From Cristatella mucedo (taxonomy: Eukaryota > Bryozoa > Phylactolaemata > Cristatellidae), in NCBI GenBank assembly GCA_009760855.2, contig WPIO01000003.1:5956501-6020500 (forward strand): DNA of 64,000 nucleotides, read 5' to 3'. Positions within the stretch are counted from its first letter, which is position 1. Each line of letters begins with the position of its first letter. The notes under the pieces were generated by a model. That model had not been told where the DNA came from, made no database searches, and saw nothing but the letters and a program-made list of their open reading frames with translations. The translations under genes and the position numbers were made by a program. Of this stretch, positions 11,976 to 22,598 are shown one piece after another.

Positions 11976-12474
11976 TTTTCTCTGTGAAATATAAAAACAG
12001 ATCAGTTACGAATTGATTAATTTATATTATATCAAAGCAAGATCTTAGTATTAGTAAGTAAGTTGAGCAATACACGTTTTTTGATAAACCTACCTGACTG
12101 ATTCCAGTTCGTGCAGCAGCAGCTGAGAAAAGGCTCTTTATTTCTATCCACAGTGTGAAACAGTTAATTCCGCTTGCGGAAGCGTTATAAATGTGATCGT
12201 AATGGCGCCGCTGTAGCACAACTATATTATTCCTTCACGCCAAAATGTTTACATGAAGGCTAGCAAAATAAATCGATTCTTTTACCTTCACGCGAAAATA
12301 GCCATTCGGACACCTTCACGCTTCACGAGCGCGTGAAGTACATCACAGCGCCATATATCGCCGTTTGTAATGATTAAAATTAACGAAAAACATGGAGTGA
12401 CAAATATTTTTGGGATAACGTTGCGGGCCGCATAGAAGACCTCGGCGGGCCGGGTTGTGGCCCGCGGGCCACGT

Positions 12475-12488
12475 GTTGGACACCCCTG
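12475..12488 (-). repeat. hAT right terminal inverted repeat
   Basis: GTTGGACACCCCTG on the plus strand. It is the inverse of the left end with one mismatch. Confidence 0.85.
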
Positions 12489-12629
12489 CACTAACGGGTG
12501 ATAATTTTAGTGAACCTACATGGGATTACAGAGTTGCAACGTCCCGCTCCTCGCCTCTCTTTATACAGGCTGCAGTGGTGCTAGATGATACGTTGTTTTT
12601 AATTATGACTTCCATGTTTCTTAGGCAAC

Positions 12630-12936
12630 GTTAAATGCTCTCCTGCTGCTGACTATCGCACATCCTGTCCAGCGGCCGCGAGCCTCGACTTCCATGCTGC
12701 TTACTACCTCAAAGGCTCTCCTGACTCTGCTATGCTTCCCGGTTTTCTCTTTATTGCTTGAGATGAAGTCTGTTGGCAATCGAATGCTTACCGAAAGACG
12801 ACTAGGCTATGAGTACACTATACAAAACTCTCGTGCTTTACACATATACAGTCGTTGTGGCTTTGTAGAGTTACAGACGGAGATACACACATACATACAT
12901 ACATACATACATACATACATACATACATACATACAA
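12630..12936 (+). mobile_element. LINE-B retrotransposon, 3' untranslated fragment with (ACAT)n tail
   Basis: The segment matches the 3' part of the LINE-B copy at 17380-17635 through shared strings such as CTGCTATGCTTCCC, GAAGTCTGTTGGC, CTATACAAAACTCTC and GGCTTTGTAGAGTTACAGAC. It ends in a (CATA)n tail at about 12890-12936. No protein-coding part is present. The A+C-rich short tandem tail is what an element with a simple repeat 3' end leaves behind. Confidence 0.75.
12890..12936. repeat. (ACAT)n microsatellite
   Basis: About eleven tetranucleotide units at the 3' end of the LINE-B fragment. Confidence 0.95.
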
Positions 12937-12959
12937 AAGTCTCTAAATGTATGGTCGAA

Positions 12960-14985
12960 AATGGCTTCACTATGACGGTTAATAGTTTTTACCTTCACAT
13001 TTTGTAAAAGCTTATGCCGCAACGGCAATGGCATTAATATAAGTAATGATATGCAATACTATACCAATTAATGATGACAGAATTATATTAAAACAAGAAA
13101 AGTCACCACTAAATAATTACTACGGTTTGTCTAGGCACGGTGGACTGTGTTGGGTGAAAGTGCATGTTGTACCGCAGCAATCGTCCACTGGAAGTGTTAA
13201 GTTGACCTCAAAAAGTGGCTACTTGCTGTCATGCCCAATCATGTCAAAATATAGCACCACCTTCAACTAAATAATTGCTTAGGAATCGTGTACGATACAG
13301 GTACGTGATCAAAAGAGACCTCTCCTAATAAGAAATATTACTTCGTGTAAATAATAAATCCTTTCAATATTTCTCAAGGTGCCATTATTGATTTAATACG
13401 CGAATGGTTCGTCGTTAAATTATGCCTTAGGTTGTTTCATGCAGACATATTTTTCTTGTAAAATCACGAACGAAAACGTGGGCAGCAGTTACAACATTTA
13501 TTTTGCAATAAAATAAATTATGCTATCAAGACCACGTAGCAAAATGGTATATATATATATTTTTGGATTCACTTTAAACTTAGCATAATTTGCATAATGC
13601 TGAAAACTTACAAAAATTTATCTCTGCCGGCTTTTTGTCAAAAATGATTGTGGGAAATCGAAAATAAACGCTTAAATGCCAACTACCTTAAATTGAACGA
13701 ACTATTGTGTTTCTTTAAAGCGTTTGTTTTACTTACCACGCTTATACACGGAGCAGTGCGTTTTAGTTGCATATGAACTACCTTGCTCTATGTCGGCAAT
13801 TAGACTTGTACCCATCAATAGCCTCGGGGCTCACCTGAGGCATTTTTTGGTCAGTTTGCGATGTTTGAGATCTATGTAAAGCTAAACTATCTGGCTGAGC
13901 TAAAACGGCAAGCAAGTAGTTTTAATCGTGTGACGTATCCTCATTATGGCTAAAATATAAATTTCATACAATTTAATTCGAAAAATAATTGTAAGTCCTT
14001 TTTGAAGGACGCCAAGAAAATATTTTAGGAGAGCATTAAGAGAAAATCTCTTTAGAATGCTTGCAAATTGCTACAAAAGAAGATATAACCAATTGTAAAT
14101 ACAAAACAGCTAATTCTAGGAACAACCACTCATACGGAGCCTCACGTCTACGAAAAACTGCTCTACTAACAAACTCAGCATAGAGTACCTATTGTGACTT
14201 TGAGTGACAGTGACAGGCGAGAAATCGTTCGATTAAAAGGATAGATTCGTAGTGAAACTGCATGCAGTGTGCATTTCTGCCAACGCTGACTAATGTCTCC
14301 AGATTCTTTCATATTTCATTCTTCGTCTGAACAATCGTGTTCGTGGTCAGAAAGAAGATCGCAGCAAGCAAGTGTTAAAGCTAACCAAGCACCAAGAGGT
14401 TCAATGGCAGCCATCGGGTTAAAATCACTACACCTAAGCAAGACAATAAAGAACTATATTTAAAAAAATGTTCCATACAGTTTTAGTTATATTTGACAGT
14501 GTATTATGATGCAATATCAAGTGATGTCCAGTTTTGAAGGCATGCAGTTAAAAACAGGATTTTATTAGATCTAAGAAAGGTTTTTGCACATTGTATTCAG
14601 TGCTAGCAAGGCATGAAAACCAGTGCACGAAAACATGATAGTAGCTAAATGAAGGTAAATAAACAAAATTAATGCAAGTGTGTGATTTTTTGATGTAGCA
14701 CTACTGTGGAAGTTAGGGAATGTATGCAATACAACGCTAGTGAGACAGTCTCCATATTCAAATAAAAAATATAAGGTCAGCTGTAATATACAATTAGCTT
14801 TCCGCTGAAGCAAGTCAAGAGGGTAATACAAGCTGAACTTTGCCAATCAACATCAAGCTACTAGAAAAAGATGAAAACAAAAGGCATTCATTTAAGCTTA
14901 TATTGTCTATGCTCATGTCTTTTTTGACCACTTGCTAGCGCTGAGTCTCCAATCGCCAAAAAGCGAGCTTTCATCTTTCAAGAAG
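12960..14985. other. No recognised gene
   Basis: About 2 kb of AT-rich sequence with only short, unrecognised open frames. It lies downstream of the last exon of CTHRC1-like member A and may include its 3' untranslated region. Short polyadenylation-like ATTAAA and AATAAA strings occur but cannot be assigned. Confidence 0.4.
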
Positions 14986-14989
14986 ACGG

Positions 14990-15171
14990 TCATGGGCAGG
15001 AGAACGGGTTGGTGCATGTAACCCTGGAATCGGGCTGCACTTCATCGACAATTACGTGCAGAGTAGAGCCATATCCAGTGCAGCAATCACAGACGCCAAA
15101 GCCTGAACACGTTCCCACATTGTAGCCGACGGAGTAGGAGCCAGAAGTCAGGCCGTAGCAGACGCCATCAA
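14990..15171 (-). CDS. CTHRC1-like member A, last coding exon
   Basis: The exon follows a good acceptor (ACTGTTTTAG) and starts in phase 1, so the first codon (V) is shared with the previous exon. It encodes VDGVCYGLTSGSYSVGYNVG, then TCSGFGVCDCCTGYG and STLHVIVDEVQ, before a stop at 14990. This follows the last third of the CTHRC1 C-terminal domain, where the human protein has [20 protein letters not shown], then TCSDY and VSRIIIEEL. Cysteines and the VGTC motif are kept. The tail after DEVQ is about 15 residues longer and includes two extra Cys. CTHRC1 is a secreted extracellular protein; the role of this paralogue is unknown. The preceding exon is probably 20495-20687, across an intron filled with LINE-A copies. 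Confidence 0.8.
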
Positions 15172-15253
15172 CTAAAACAGTTGAGTGATTCCCGATTAGA
15201 GGCAGCCACTGTTGAAGCTTCACTATCAACTTTGTGCTAACTTCATATAGCAA

Positions 15254-15474
15254 TAATATTATTAATAGTAATAATAATGCACTTCATAAAGCCCCCTCAG
15301 AGAACTCAATCTCTTTCTACACCCTTTACATTTGCTGCACTGGAAACTGCAATTGAATGGTGAGTAATGTCATTCTTGATAAACAACATGAATTACATGG
15401 TTAGGGGTGAAATGCATAGGGTCAGCATGCAAATGTGGTTAGTGGCATCATGCACAGTGTCAGCACGCATGAGA
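15254..15474 (-). mobile_element. LINE-A retrotransposon, severely truncated 3' end
   Basis: This piece carries only the 3' untranslated region: a TTA-rich tail at 15254-15277, the stem sequence, and the conserved stretch with CATGCACAGTGTCAGCAC. It abuts the tail of the next, longer LINE-A copy, so two insertions sit head to tail. Confidence 0.8.
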
Positions 15475-15477
15475 ACA

Positions 15478-16721
15478 TGAATAATAATAATAATAATAAT
15501 AATTCACTTGATAAAGCGTCCTCAGAGAACTTAATCTCTCTCTAGGCGCTTTAAATTTGCTGCAAAGTGAAATGCAATTGAATGGTAAGTAAAATCATGT
15601 TTAAAAAACAAAAAAATGAATAATATGGTTAGGGGTGACATGCACAGGGTCAGCATGCGAATATGGTTAGTGGCAGCATGAACAGTGTCAGCACTCATAA
15701 GCACATCGAGGACGAATCACAAGGACCCACTAAATGCCGTCCTAAATAGGTGTGTTTCTAAGTTCTTTTTAAATGTGGTCAGGTTGGGGGATGTTCTGAC
15801 GCAGGTCGGGAGAGAGTTCCAGGCTGTGGGAGCCTTCGACCTAAATGCACGGTCTCCAAAAGATTTAAGGTTTGTACGAGGTATTTCTAGACTGTTGGAT
15901 TCCGAAAAGCAGGTGGTACGATGCTTGGCCTGATGGGGTAGTATATCTGAAAGATAGGCTAGAGCCATAGAATGAAGGAACCTAAAAGTGAGTGACAAAA
16001 CCTTGAAGTCAATCCGTTGCTTCACTGGTAGCCAGTGCAGGTCGGCGAGAAGTGGAGTAATGTGGCAACTGCGACGCTCATGGCAGACAATTCTAGCTGC
16101 CGAGTTTTGCACCAGCTGCAATCGCCTGATCGCACATGCTGGTAGGCCAGTAAGCAGTGAGTTGCAGAAGTCGAGACGGATGTCACGAATGCATGGACCA
16201 ACTTAGATGTGGTATCTTTATCTAAACAAGCCCCAATTTTAGCAATGCTATGAAGCTTAAAATAGGCGGATTTGACTGTGGAGCTGATATAGTCGTCTAA
16301 CGAGAGGTCGCCTTGGAATATGACACCTAGATTTCGAGCTGATTCAACTGGAGATATGCTGGCAGAGCCAATTTTGAGCGTCAGCCTTTCCAATCTCTGA
16401 ATCACACTGGGTTTGCCCATAACAAGTAAGTTAGTTTTATCATCGTTTAGTTTTTTAAAATTTGCTGCCATCCATGTGCGGATGTCATGAATGAATGCAG
16501 CTAGTGAGTTGAGAGAATTTAAGGTGCTCGAAGGCTGGGAGGGATCAAAGCAAAGGTACAACTGAATGTCATCCGCATAGAAGTGAAAGCCTAGATTGTG
16601 CTTGGCAATCACATCAGCAAGAGGCAGAGTATAAACCGTGAAAAGAACCGGACCTAGCACTGAGCACTGAGGTACTCCATATTTCAGAGGTACTTCAGAT
16701 GATCTTTGTCCATTCACGTCA
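15478..16721 (-). mobile_element. LINE-A retrotransposon, 3' half of the copy split by LINE-B
   Basis: From the 3' tail (ATT)n at 15478 the copy reads upstream through the C-terminal block ([24 protein letters not shown]), [20 protein letters not shown] and the polymerase box [11 protein letters not shown], to [17 protein letters not shown]. There it breaks at about 16721, in the codons for SIDVNG. The same element resumes at about 17636 with the next upstream residues, so an insertion split it. The frame is nearly open over about 245 codons. One frame change occurs near 16080-16120, and SVLG is preceded by a Cys where Gly is expected. It is a fairly young but dead copy. Confidence 0.9.
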
Positions 16722-17635
16722 AAACCGAACTGCTTCTCATAGGACACCCCAAGCATGTGGCTGCGTTAAAAGGCTTTGCTGTTCTATTAGGTGATGCTAT
16801 TGTGCGACCTTCACCACGTGCTCGTAATCTAGGTGTCGTGTTCGACAGCTGCCTCAATTTCAAAAGCTTCATTCAGAAGACTGCCTCTACAGCTAGCCAT
16901 CACATCCGATCCCTATCTAAGATTAGAAGCTGTCTCCCACAGTGGCTTGTAAAAAATTTAACTAGCTCTTTAGTTCTGTCTCGGCTTGATTATTGTAATT
17001 CCCTTTTGGCTGGGCTACCAAAGAAAGCTATTATGCCACTAAAGCGGACTATGAATATGGCTGCAAGGCTGGTCTTCAAGTCTCAGCGGTTTGAGCACGT
17101 ATCACCTTTGCTGGAAGAGCTAGGATGGTTGCCGGTTGAGCAAAGGATACAGAGCAAAGTTCTTACGCTGAACCACAAGGCCCGCCACGGCTTGGCTCCT
17201 TCATACCTAGCTGAACTGCTGCATCAGTTTCAGCCTGTTCATGCCCTCAGGTCCTGTGTGGACAATAAATTAGCTGTCCCATTCCTCCCTTTAAAGACAG
17301 TTGGCGACAGAAGCTTTAGCTCTGCTGGTCCTATACTGTGGAACTCGCTTCCACGATTCTTATGCAACGACAACTACTCTCCTACTGCCGACTATGGCAC
17401 ATCTTTTTCAGCGGTCCTGAACTGCTACTTCTATGCTACTCACTACCTCAACTGCTCTCCTAACTCTGCTATGCTTCCCACTTTCTCTTTGTTGCGTGAG
17501 ACGAAGTCTGTTGGCTGCCGAATGCGTACCGAAAGCAGCTTAGGCTGTGAGTGCGCTATACAAAACTCTCCTGCGTAATAACCACACAGTCTTTATGGCT
17601 TTGTGGAGTTACAGACAGAGATACATTACCTTACA
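16722..17635 (+). mobile_element. LINE-B retrotransposon nested inside LINE-A
   Basis: This second non-LTR family is inserted in the opposite orientation to its host LINE-A. It encodes the C-terminal part of a reverse transcriptase: ARNLGVVFDSCLNF, then LSRLDYCNSLLAGLPKKAI, RLVFKSQRFEHVSPLLEELG, WLPVEQRIQSKVLTLN and LWNSLP. The frame is open from about 16706 to 17578. It then has a 3' untranslated region ending in GAGTTACAGACAGAGATA and a short ATTACCTTACATT tail. It lacks the YADD region because it is 5'-truncated. Two further fragments of the family lie at 12.6 and 31.6 kb. No clear target duplication is visible. Confidence 0.85.
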
Positions 17636-18276
17636 TTACTCTGGAGTCTCCCACCGAGATAGGACCTGAACCACTGCAGAGCAGTGCCAGTGATGCCCAG
17701 GCGAGATGAGAGGCGCTCTAGAAGAACTTTGTGATCGATGGTGTCATAAGCTGCCGAAAGATCAAGCACAACAAGCAGAGACACTTTACCCATGTCTGCA
17801 TTCCTAAGTAGGTCGTTGTATACCCTTAGCAATGCTGACTCTGTGGAGTGATTAGCTCTAAAGCCAGACTGGAACCTACTAGCAAGGTGTGAGGTTTCGA
17901 TATACGAGTTCAGCTGGTCCGCCACGACCCGTTCCAGTGTCTTTGATAGGAATCGTAAAAAGGAAACTGGGCGGTAGTTGCTTAAGTTCTCTTGGTCTAG
18001 TGTAGCTTTCTTGAGAAGTGGCCTGACTACAGCTTTTTTGAAAGCTGCTGGGACATGACCTGAGGCTAATGACATATTAATTATGTTAGTTATGCATGGC
18101 AGCAGCAGATCAATGCAACGTAGGAGCAGGACAGTGGAAATAGGGTCCAGAGGATTTGTTGTCTTCTTTGATTGAGATACGAACTTTATGACTAGATCAC
18201 TAGTGACCTGCTTAAATGCAGTCATTGAGGTGCAGCCAGGAACCGAGGAACAGCATCCTAATGAGGAGGTTGTCAT
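17636..18276 (-). mobile_element. LINE-A retrotransposon, 5' half of the split copy
   Basis: This is the upstream continuation of 15478-16721. Reading down the minus strand it encodes CCSSVPGCTSMTAFKQVTSD, a block [40 protein letters not shown], then [20 protein letters not shown] and ITGTALQWFRSYLGG, ending at the junction with LINE-B. The reading frame is open over 216 codons. Together the two halves cover the whole reverse transcriptase domain. Its 5' side abuts the 3' tail of another LINE-A copy at 18281. The piece at 19702-19846 encodes the residues that would come just before it, so a further insertion probably separates the two. Confidence 0.9.
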
Positions 18277-18280
18277 AACA

Positions 18281-18918
18281 ATAATAATAATAATAATGCA
18301 CTTGATAAAGCGCCCTCAGAGAAATTAATCTCTTCTAGGCGCTTTACATTTGCTGTAAAGTGAAATGCAATTGAACTGTAAGTAAAATCATGCTTAAAAA
18401 ACAAACAAAATGAATAATATGGTTAGGGGTGACATGCACAGGGTCAGCATGCAAATGTGGTTAGTGACAGCATGCACAGTGTCAGCACGCATAAGCACAT
18501 CAAGGACGAATCACACGGACCCACTAAATGCTGTCCTAAATAGGTGTGTTTTAAGTTTCTTTTAAATGTGGTCAGGTCGGGGATGTTCTGACGCAGGTCG
18601 GGAGGGAGTTCCCGGCTTTGGGAGCATACGAACTAAATGCACGGTCTCCAAAGGATTTAAGGTTTGTACGAGGTATTTCTAGACTGTTGGATTCCGAAAA
18701 GCGGGTGGTAAGATGATTTGCCTGATAGGGTAGTATATCTGAGGAATAGGCTGGAGCCATAGAATGAAGGGACCTAAAAGTGAGTGATAAAACCTTGAAG
18801 TCAATCCGTTGCTTGACTGGTAGCCAGTGCAGGTCGGCGAGAAGTGGAGTAATGTGGCAACTGTGCCGCTCACGACAGACAAGCCTAGCTGCGGAGTTTT
18901 GCACCAGCTGCAACTGCC
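18281..18918 (-). mobile_element. LINE-A retrotransposon, 5'-truncated
   Basis: A complete 3' end with an (ATT)n tail (18281-18297) and a perfect stem AAAGCGCC/GGCGCTTT at 18307-18314 and 18338-18345. It continues upstream to the [15 protein letters not shown] block, where it stops abruptly at about 18918. The C-terminal frame has only small lesions, so this is one of the younger copies. Confidence 0.88.
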
Positions 18919-19701
18919 AATGGTCAGCCTGGTCTAATGAGGGCTCAGTCAAGCAAGCCAGTATCTCGATCGCTGTTCGGAGCATCTGCATGAGCTATAT
19001 GACCCCAACTATATCCATTGTGGAATGACCATCAACAAGGTGGGTCCAGGGTGTAGAGCAGATAGCATACAAGCCAAGCTTGACCAACGCTTACAGCAGC
19101 CGTTGCTTGGCCACCAGCTGCAGCAGCTTCAGCTCAGGAGACAGCTTCAGCAGCAGGCTCTTTCTACCTGTCTGATTGTCTGGGCTGGGATGGTGTGACT
19201 AATAGCCTACCTGTCGAATGGTGAGGACGATATACAATTTATTTATATATCGTCCTCACCTTTGGCCAGTGGGCAGACCTCTGCTTTTGTGACCAGATAG
19301 CAGGAAATCGCCTTGCAGTCCTTTGTGTCTCACTCAGGTTCGATGAGATGTCTATGGCATCAGCTCCCCTCCCAGGGCAGACAGCCTGGAGCTGCCTAGT
19401 AAAACCACATGCAGGCAGCTCTAACGGACTGCAAAGCAATCACAAATACTGCTGTGCATCAGCATGTGCCAATCACTGCCACAAGCAAACTGAATGCAAG
19501 CAAGCAAGCTCTGTATTATTCTATCAGGTCACAGACAGACAATTGCCTACTAGGCAGTAAGCTTCAGTGTTTCCAGTGTTCGAAGCACCACAGTCGTGCC
19601 TGCTCCGACTACTTGGTACTTGGCCGCCTGCTGCTGCTGGAGCTCCTCGTCCACCCTGGCCCTCTCCTTGCCCTCTCGGTGACGTTAATGCCTCTGATGA
19701 G
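18919..19701. other. GC-richer orphan segment between LINE-A pieces
   Basis: About 0.8 kb noticeably GC-richer than its surroundings and rich in CAG/CTG triplets (around 19090-19165). It interrupts a LINE-A copy. The plus-strand frame DPNYIHCGMTINKVGPG (about 18999-19050) and the string LAVLCVSLRFDEMS (about 19311-19353) look like coding remnants, but I cannot name the family. It contains a perfect 15-bp hairpin at 19220-19260. Most likely it is a fragment of a further transposable element. Confidence 0.4.
19220..19260. repeat. Perfect 15-bp inverted repeat (hairpin)
   Basis: GGTGAGGACGATATA (19220-19234) is followed by an 11-base AT-rich loop and TATATCGTCCTCACC (19246-19260). All 15 pairs match. 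Confidence 0.9.
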
Positions 19702-19846
19702 GATGCTAACAGCATCTTCGTCATCGCAGGGATGGATTCCCTGATGATGCTAACAGCATCTTCGTCATCGCAGGGATGGATTCCCTGATCTTGTCTATCT
19801 TCTGCACACAGATTCGAGAGAAGCGATCGGCTAGATCATCACTTGG
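19702..19846 (-). mobile_element. LINE-A retrotransposon, fragment upstream of the reverse transcriptase, with 44-bp duplication
   Basis: The minus strand of 19781-19846 encodes a DLADRFSRICVQKIDKIRES-like string, matching the LINE-A copy at about 61080-61140 (DLADRFYRFFVQKIDIIRKS). Next to it, 19702-19789 holds two identical 44-bp copies in tandem (GATGCTAACAGCATCTTCGT... at 19702 and 19746). This piece is probably the missing 5' part of the copy at 17636-18276. Confidence 0.7.
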
Positions 19847-19861
19847 ATCATCAGGTAAGGA

Positions 19862-20140
19862 GGACGAATCACAGGGATCCACTAAATGCTGTCCTAAATA
19901 ATTATGTTTATAAGTTCTTTTTTAATGTTTTTAAGTCCTGGGATGTTCTGACGCAAGTCGGGAGGGAGTTCCAGGCTTTGAGAGCATACGAACTAAATTT
20001 TCGGTCTCCAAATGATTTGAGGTTTGTACGAGGTGTTGGTAAACTGTTGGATTCTGGAAAGCAGGTGGTACAATGCTTGGCGTGGTGGGGAGTAGGTCTG
20101 AGAGATAGGCTGGAGCCAAAGAATGAAGTGACTTAAAAGC
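19862..20140 (-). mobile_element. LINE-A retrotransposon, short C-terminal fragment
   Basis: It matches the end of the LINE-A protein (the [20 protein letters not shown] region and TAFSGSL) and stops at both sides. It is the outermost LINE-A piece of the 15.25-20.14 kb pile. Confidence 0.75.
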
Positions 20141-20494
20141 AACGTTCTTATTTTTAGTATCATTTACGTCAAACAATCAAATGAGTTCTAGATGGTCAGT
20201 TGGCTAAAAATAATTTTTCACTAGCCAAAATGCAGTTGGGAGCTGACCAAGCGAGCTAAAAATTAATTTTCATTTCAATTACCTACGAAACAATGTTAAG
20301 CTCCCAATGCGACGACCAATCAGTTTAAAGATGAATAGAATGTGCCAAGATGTCTGAGGCAGTGTGTCGGCTTGGTCTGATAGTCAATATCGTGGGCAGT
20401 CGTGATAGGAATAGACGCCTACATTATTTGACACCTCTCTCCTAACGCTACTGAAGCTATCCAGGTCAGCTTGCTGTCAAACACTCTGACTTAC

Positions 20495-20687
20495 TGACTC
20501 CTAGATTTTGATAGTCGACGGCCGTCTCTGTATACGAAACGCCTTCTATTGGGCCCGGGCTTGTGCATTCCACTCCATTAATAGTGAAGTACCATCGGCA
20601 ACATCCCTTGTTTCCGGATGCTCTAGCAGTCCCGATCGTTCTTAAATGAAGCCCGCTGGTGTCAGACAGCTTGCTGTAGGTTACGAC
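20495..20687 (-). CDS. CTHRC1-like member A, exon 3 (conserved NG-x-EC exon)
   Basis: The acceptor is TTTTTTCGCAG at 20688 and the donor A|GTAAGT at 20494. The exon starts in phase 0 and ends in phase 1 (193 nt). It encodes VVTYSKLSDTSGLHLRTIG, then CCRWYFTINGVECTSPGPIE and GVSYTETAVDYQNLGV. Human CTHRC1 has [21 protein letters not shown] at the same place, so this is the best conserved exon of the array. The paired cysteines and the RWYF.NG.EC core are intact. Phase 1 at the donor fits the acceptor at 15172, giving member A its last two coding exons. Function beyond secreted-protein similarity is not known. Confidence 0.82.
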
Positions 20688-20689
20688 CT

Positions 20690-22598
20690 GCGAAAAAATG
20701 CGGATGTTTAAGGTTAACCAGTTTCTCAAGAGAAGCTTTGTCAATCGTATATGTACGTTAGGGTATGAAAATGTACTGACAGTAGCAACCAAGATAGTCT
20801 GAACATTCGTTGGAATAATATGAATGTGTACCACTAAGCATATTTTGCAGCATCAATCGTTTTGCTATAGCTATGGTGTTTTTGAATTTACGGTCAAAGC
20901 TGTCTGCTGACTGTCAAGCAGACTGACAAGAAGCATCCTGCTACTACGCGTCAGTCAGTGAAACATAGACACAGGTATCGGAAGAGAAGAAAAGCTTAGA
21001 GTCAAATTATGGCGATCGCGGCCGGTAACTGGCTTATATCCCCAAAGCGGAGGGCCCGGTAATAATTTCACTTCAGGATGTTAAACGCCAGGGTGCGGAT
21101 AATGTGCTCTCTCCTAAGTTTAAGTAAAGGCACACTCTTATAACCGAGCTCTAGCAATTTCCGTAGAAAACAGTGCCACTGTCGTATGAGGAGTCTGGCT
21201 CCTACTTAAGCTTTTGGGTATCCTCCAGCTAAACGTCATTACTCCAGCATAGTCAGAGCTTGAATTCTGCTTGTGTTAGCCAAAGCGAGATCCTATAGTT
21301 ATAATGATTTAAAGAATTTTCGATCAAATGTGTGTTATCCATTACTAGCCACATATCCGATTTATAGTAAACATATATTCCTCAGCTTCTGTCCGGGTTT
21401 ATATCTCAATTGGCAAAGCACACGTGCAAACATTAGTCCTTATTCATTTAGGAATTTACAATACTTATTCTAAATTCACAATATATGATTTGAACCGGTT
21501 ACTTCTCGTTTTTTTCTAAATTACATTGAAGACTTAAAGAACTACCAATAAACTGCGACTTCTGTATCGATTTTTAATTACTAATACACTGAAGAAATTG
21601 ATTTTATTACCTCTACAGTGTGGCGGAGTCAGGACTTTTATCTATCAGGTCAAGACGTTCAAGGTTTTCATGTAGGGACACGAGGCATACGAGTTTCACG
21701 TAGGCGTGGCGAGACGGGCTATTAGTAAAAAATTATTGGGAAAAACATATTTTTAATTCAACAAGAACTTTCGGTCGCCAGTCAAGTGAAATAAAGACGT
21801 AATTTCACTGTTTGGGGCGATCGGGGCTCTGAAATACTGGGAAGTCCAGGTCGCTCTTTCTCCGTAGGGGTAGCAGTGATTATCTTCCTGCCTTTCCCAA
21901 TTGGCGAAGGTAGTTATTATTCAGTTTGTAGCTATGCCATCGACAGGCATGTTTGGATAAAAACGCGTTGCATCCTGCCCTTGACGTAGCATGCAGCGAG
22001 CTCCCTCTCGATACGAGCACGTTTACATTTCGATTGGCTCCCGCGCATCCAAGCCTGTATGCAGGAAAGCGGCTACGTTGGTTTCACCGCCTCGTCGAAG
22101 TGCAACCGATAATCGGTACCTTTGTCGCGCCGAAGGGAACGCCGTCATAAGGCCCGTTAAAAATACCTGTAGTGACTGCTGTACCTCGACGAGGAAGAGG
22201 CCGCTGAACGCAGAGAGCTGATCTAGCTCATTACCTTAAAAACGTCTCAGCATTTGGTGGTTTTCTTTTCCGGAAAGAGGCTCAGATGATGCACCTTACG
22301 TACGCAACTTGAATCGGCTTTCGAGCACGTAGTCGGCATGCATCAGAGGAGCGCATCAAAGTTAGACAGGGGCGCTAAACGCTAAATTTATTTTCGAATG
22401 CATTTACATGAGCATTTACATGATAATAATAATAATAATAATAACGCATTTACATACATTTCGGACAATCCATTGAAAGCTATAGGGCAAGCAATCGTAC
22501 GGCTCGGAGCTACAGGATCTCAACACGAGGGGGCCGATTGAATTTAGCCCGGTATTTCGGCGTTCCCTGGTGTCCGGTGCAATTATTCAAGCTCTTTC
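20690..22598. other. Intron or intergenic, with a CpG-rich stretch
   Basis: No exon recognised. The segment 21950-22215 is GC-richer and has many CpG dinucleotides, in contrast to the AT-rich surroundings. Overlapping open frames there carry no known domain. It may be a promoter-like or exonic island, or a transposon fragment. Confidence 0.35.

Larger units (their letters stand above)
9780..12488 (-). mobile_element. hAT-superfamily DNA transposon, 2.7 kb, non-autonomous by decay
   Basis: The ends are terminal inverted repeats: CAGGGGAGTCCAAC at 9780-9793 and, read on the other strand, CAGGGGTGTCCAAC at 12475-12488 (13 of 14 matching). A GC-rich subterminal segment rich in GGCCCGCGGGCC lies at the right end. 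A single broken transposase frame on the minus strand fills the interior. hAT elements make 8-bp target duplications, but the flanks ATGTAGGT and CACTAACG do not match, so the duplication has decayed or an end has been altered. The right end is followed by a LINE-B fragment and the left end is preceded by a LINE-A fragment. Confidence 0.9.

Noticed and set aside
9772-12496. Target site duplication for the hAT element
   Set aside because: The 8-bp flanks ATGTAGGT and CACTAACG do not match in either orientation, so no duplication can be claimed.
15988-16206. Repeated short open frame starting [19 protein letters not shown], also at 1.4, 18.8, 27.6, 43.1 and 62.4 kb
   Set aside because: It is the antisense of the [15 protein letters not shown] block of LINE-A. 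It recurs because the LINE recurs, not because it is a gene.
19303-19353. LAVLCVSLRFDEMS resembles the LRFDD region of piggyBac transposases
   Set aside because: The match is a few residues only and no other piggyBac block is near, so I leave the segment unassigned.
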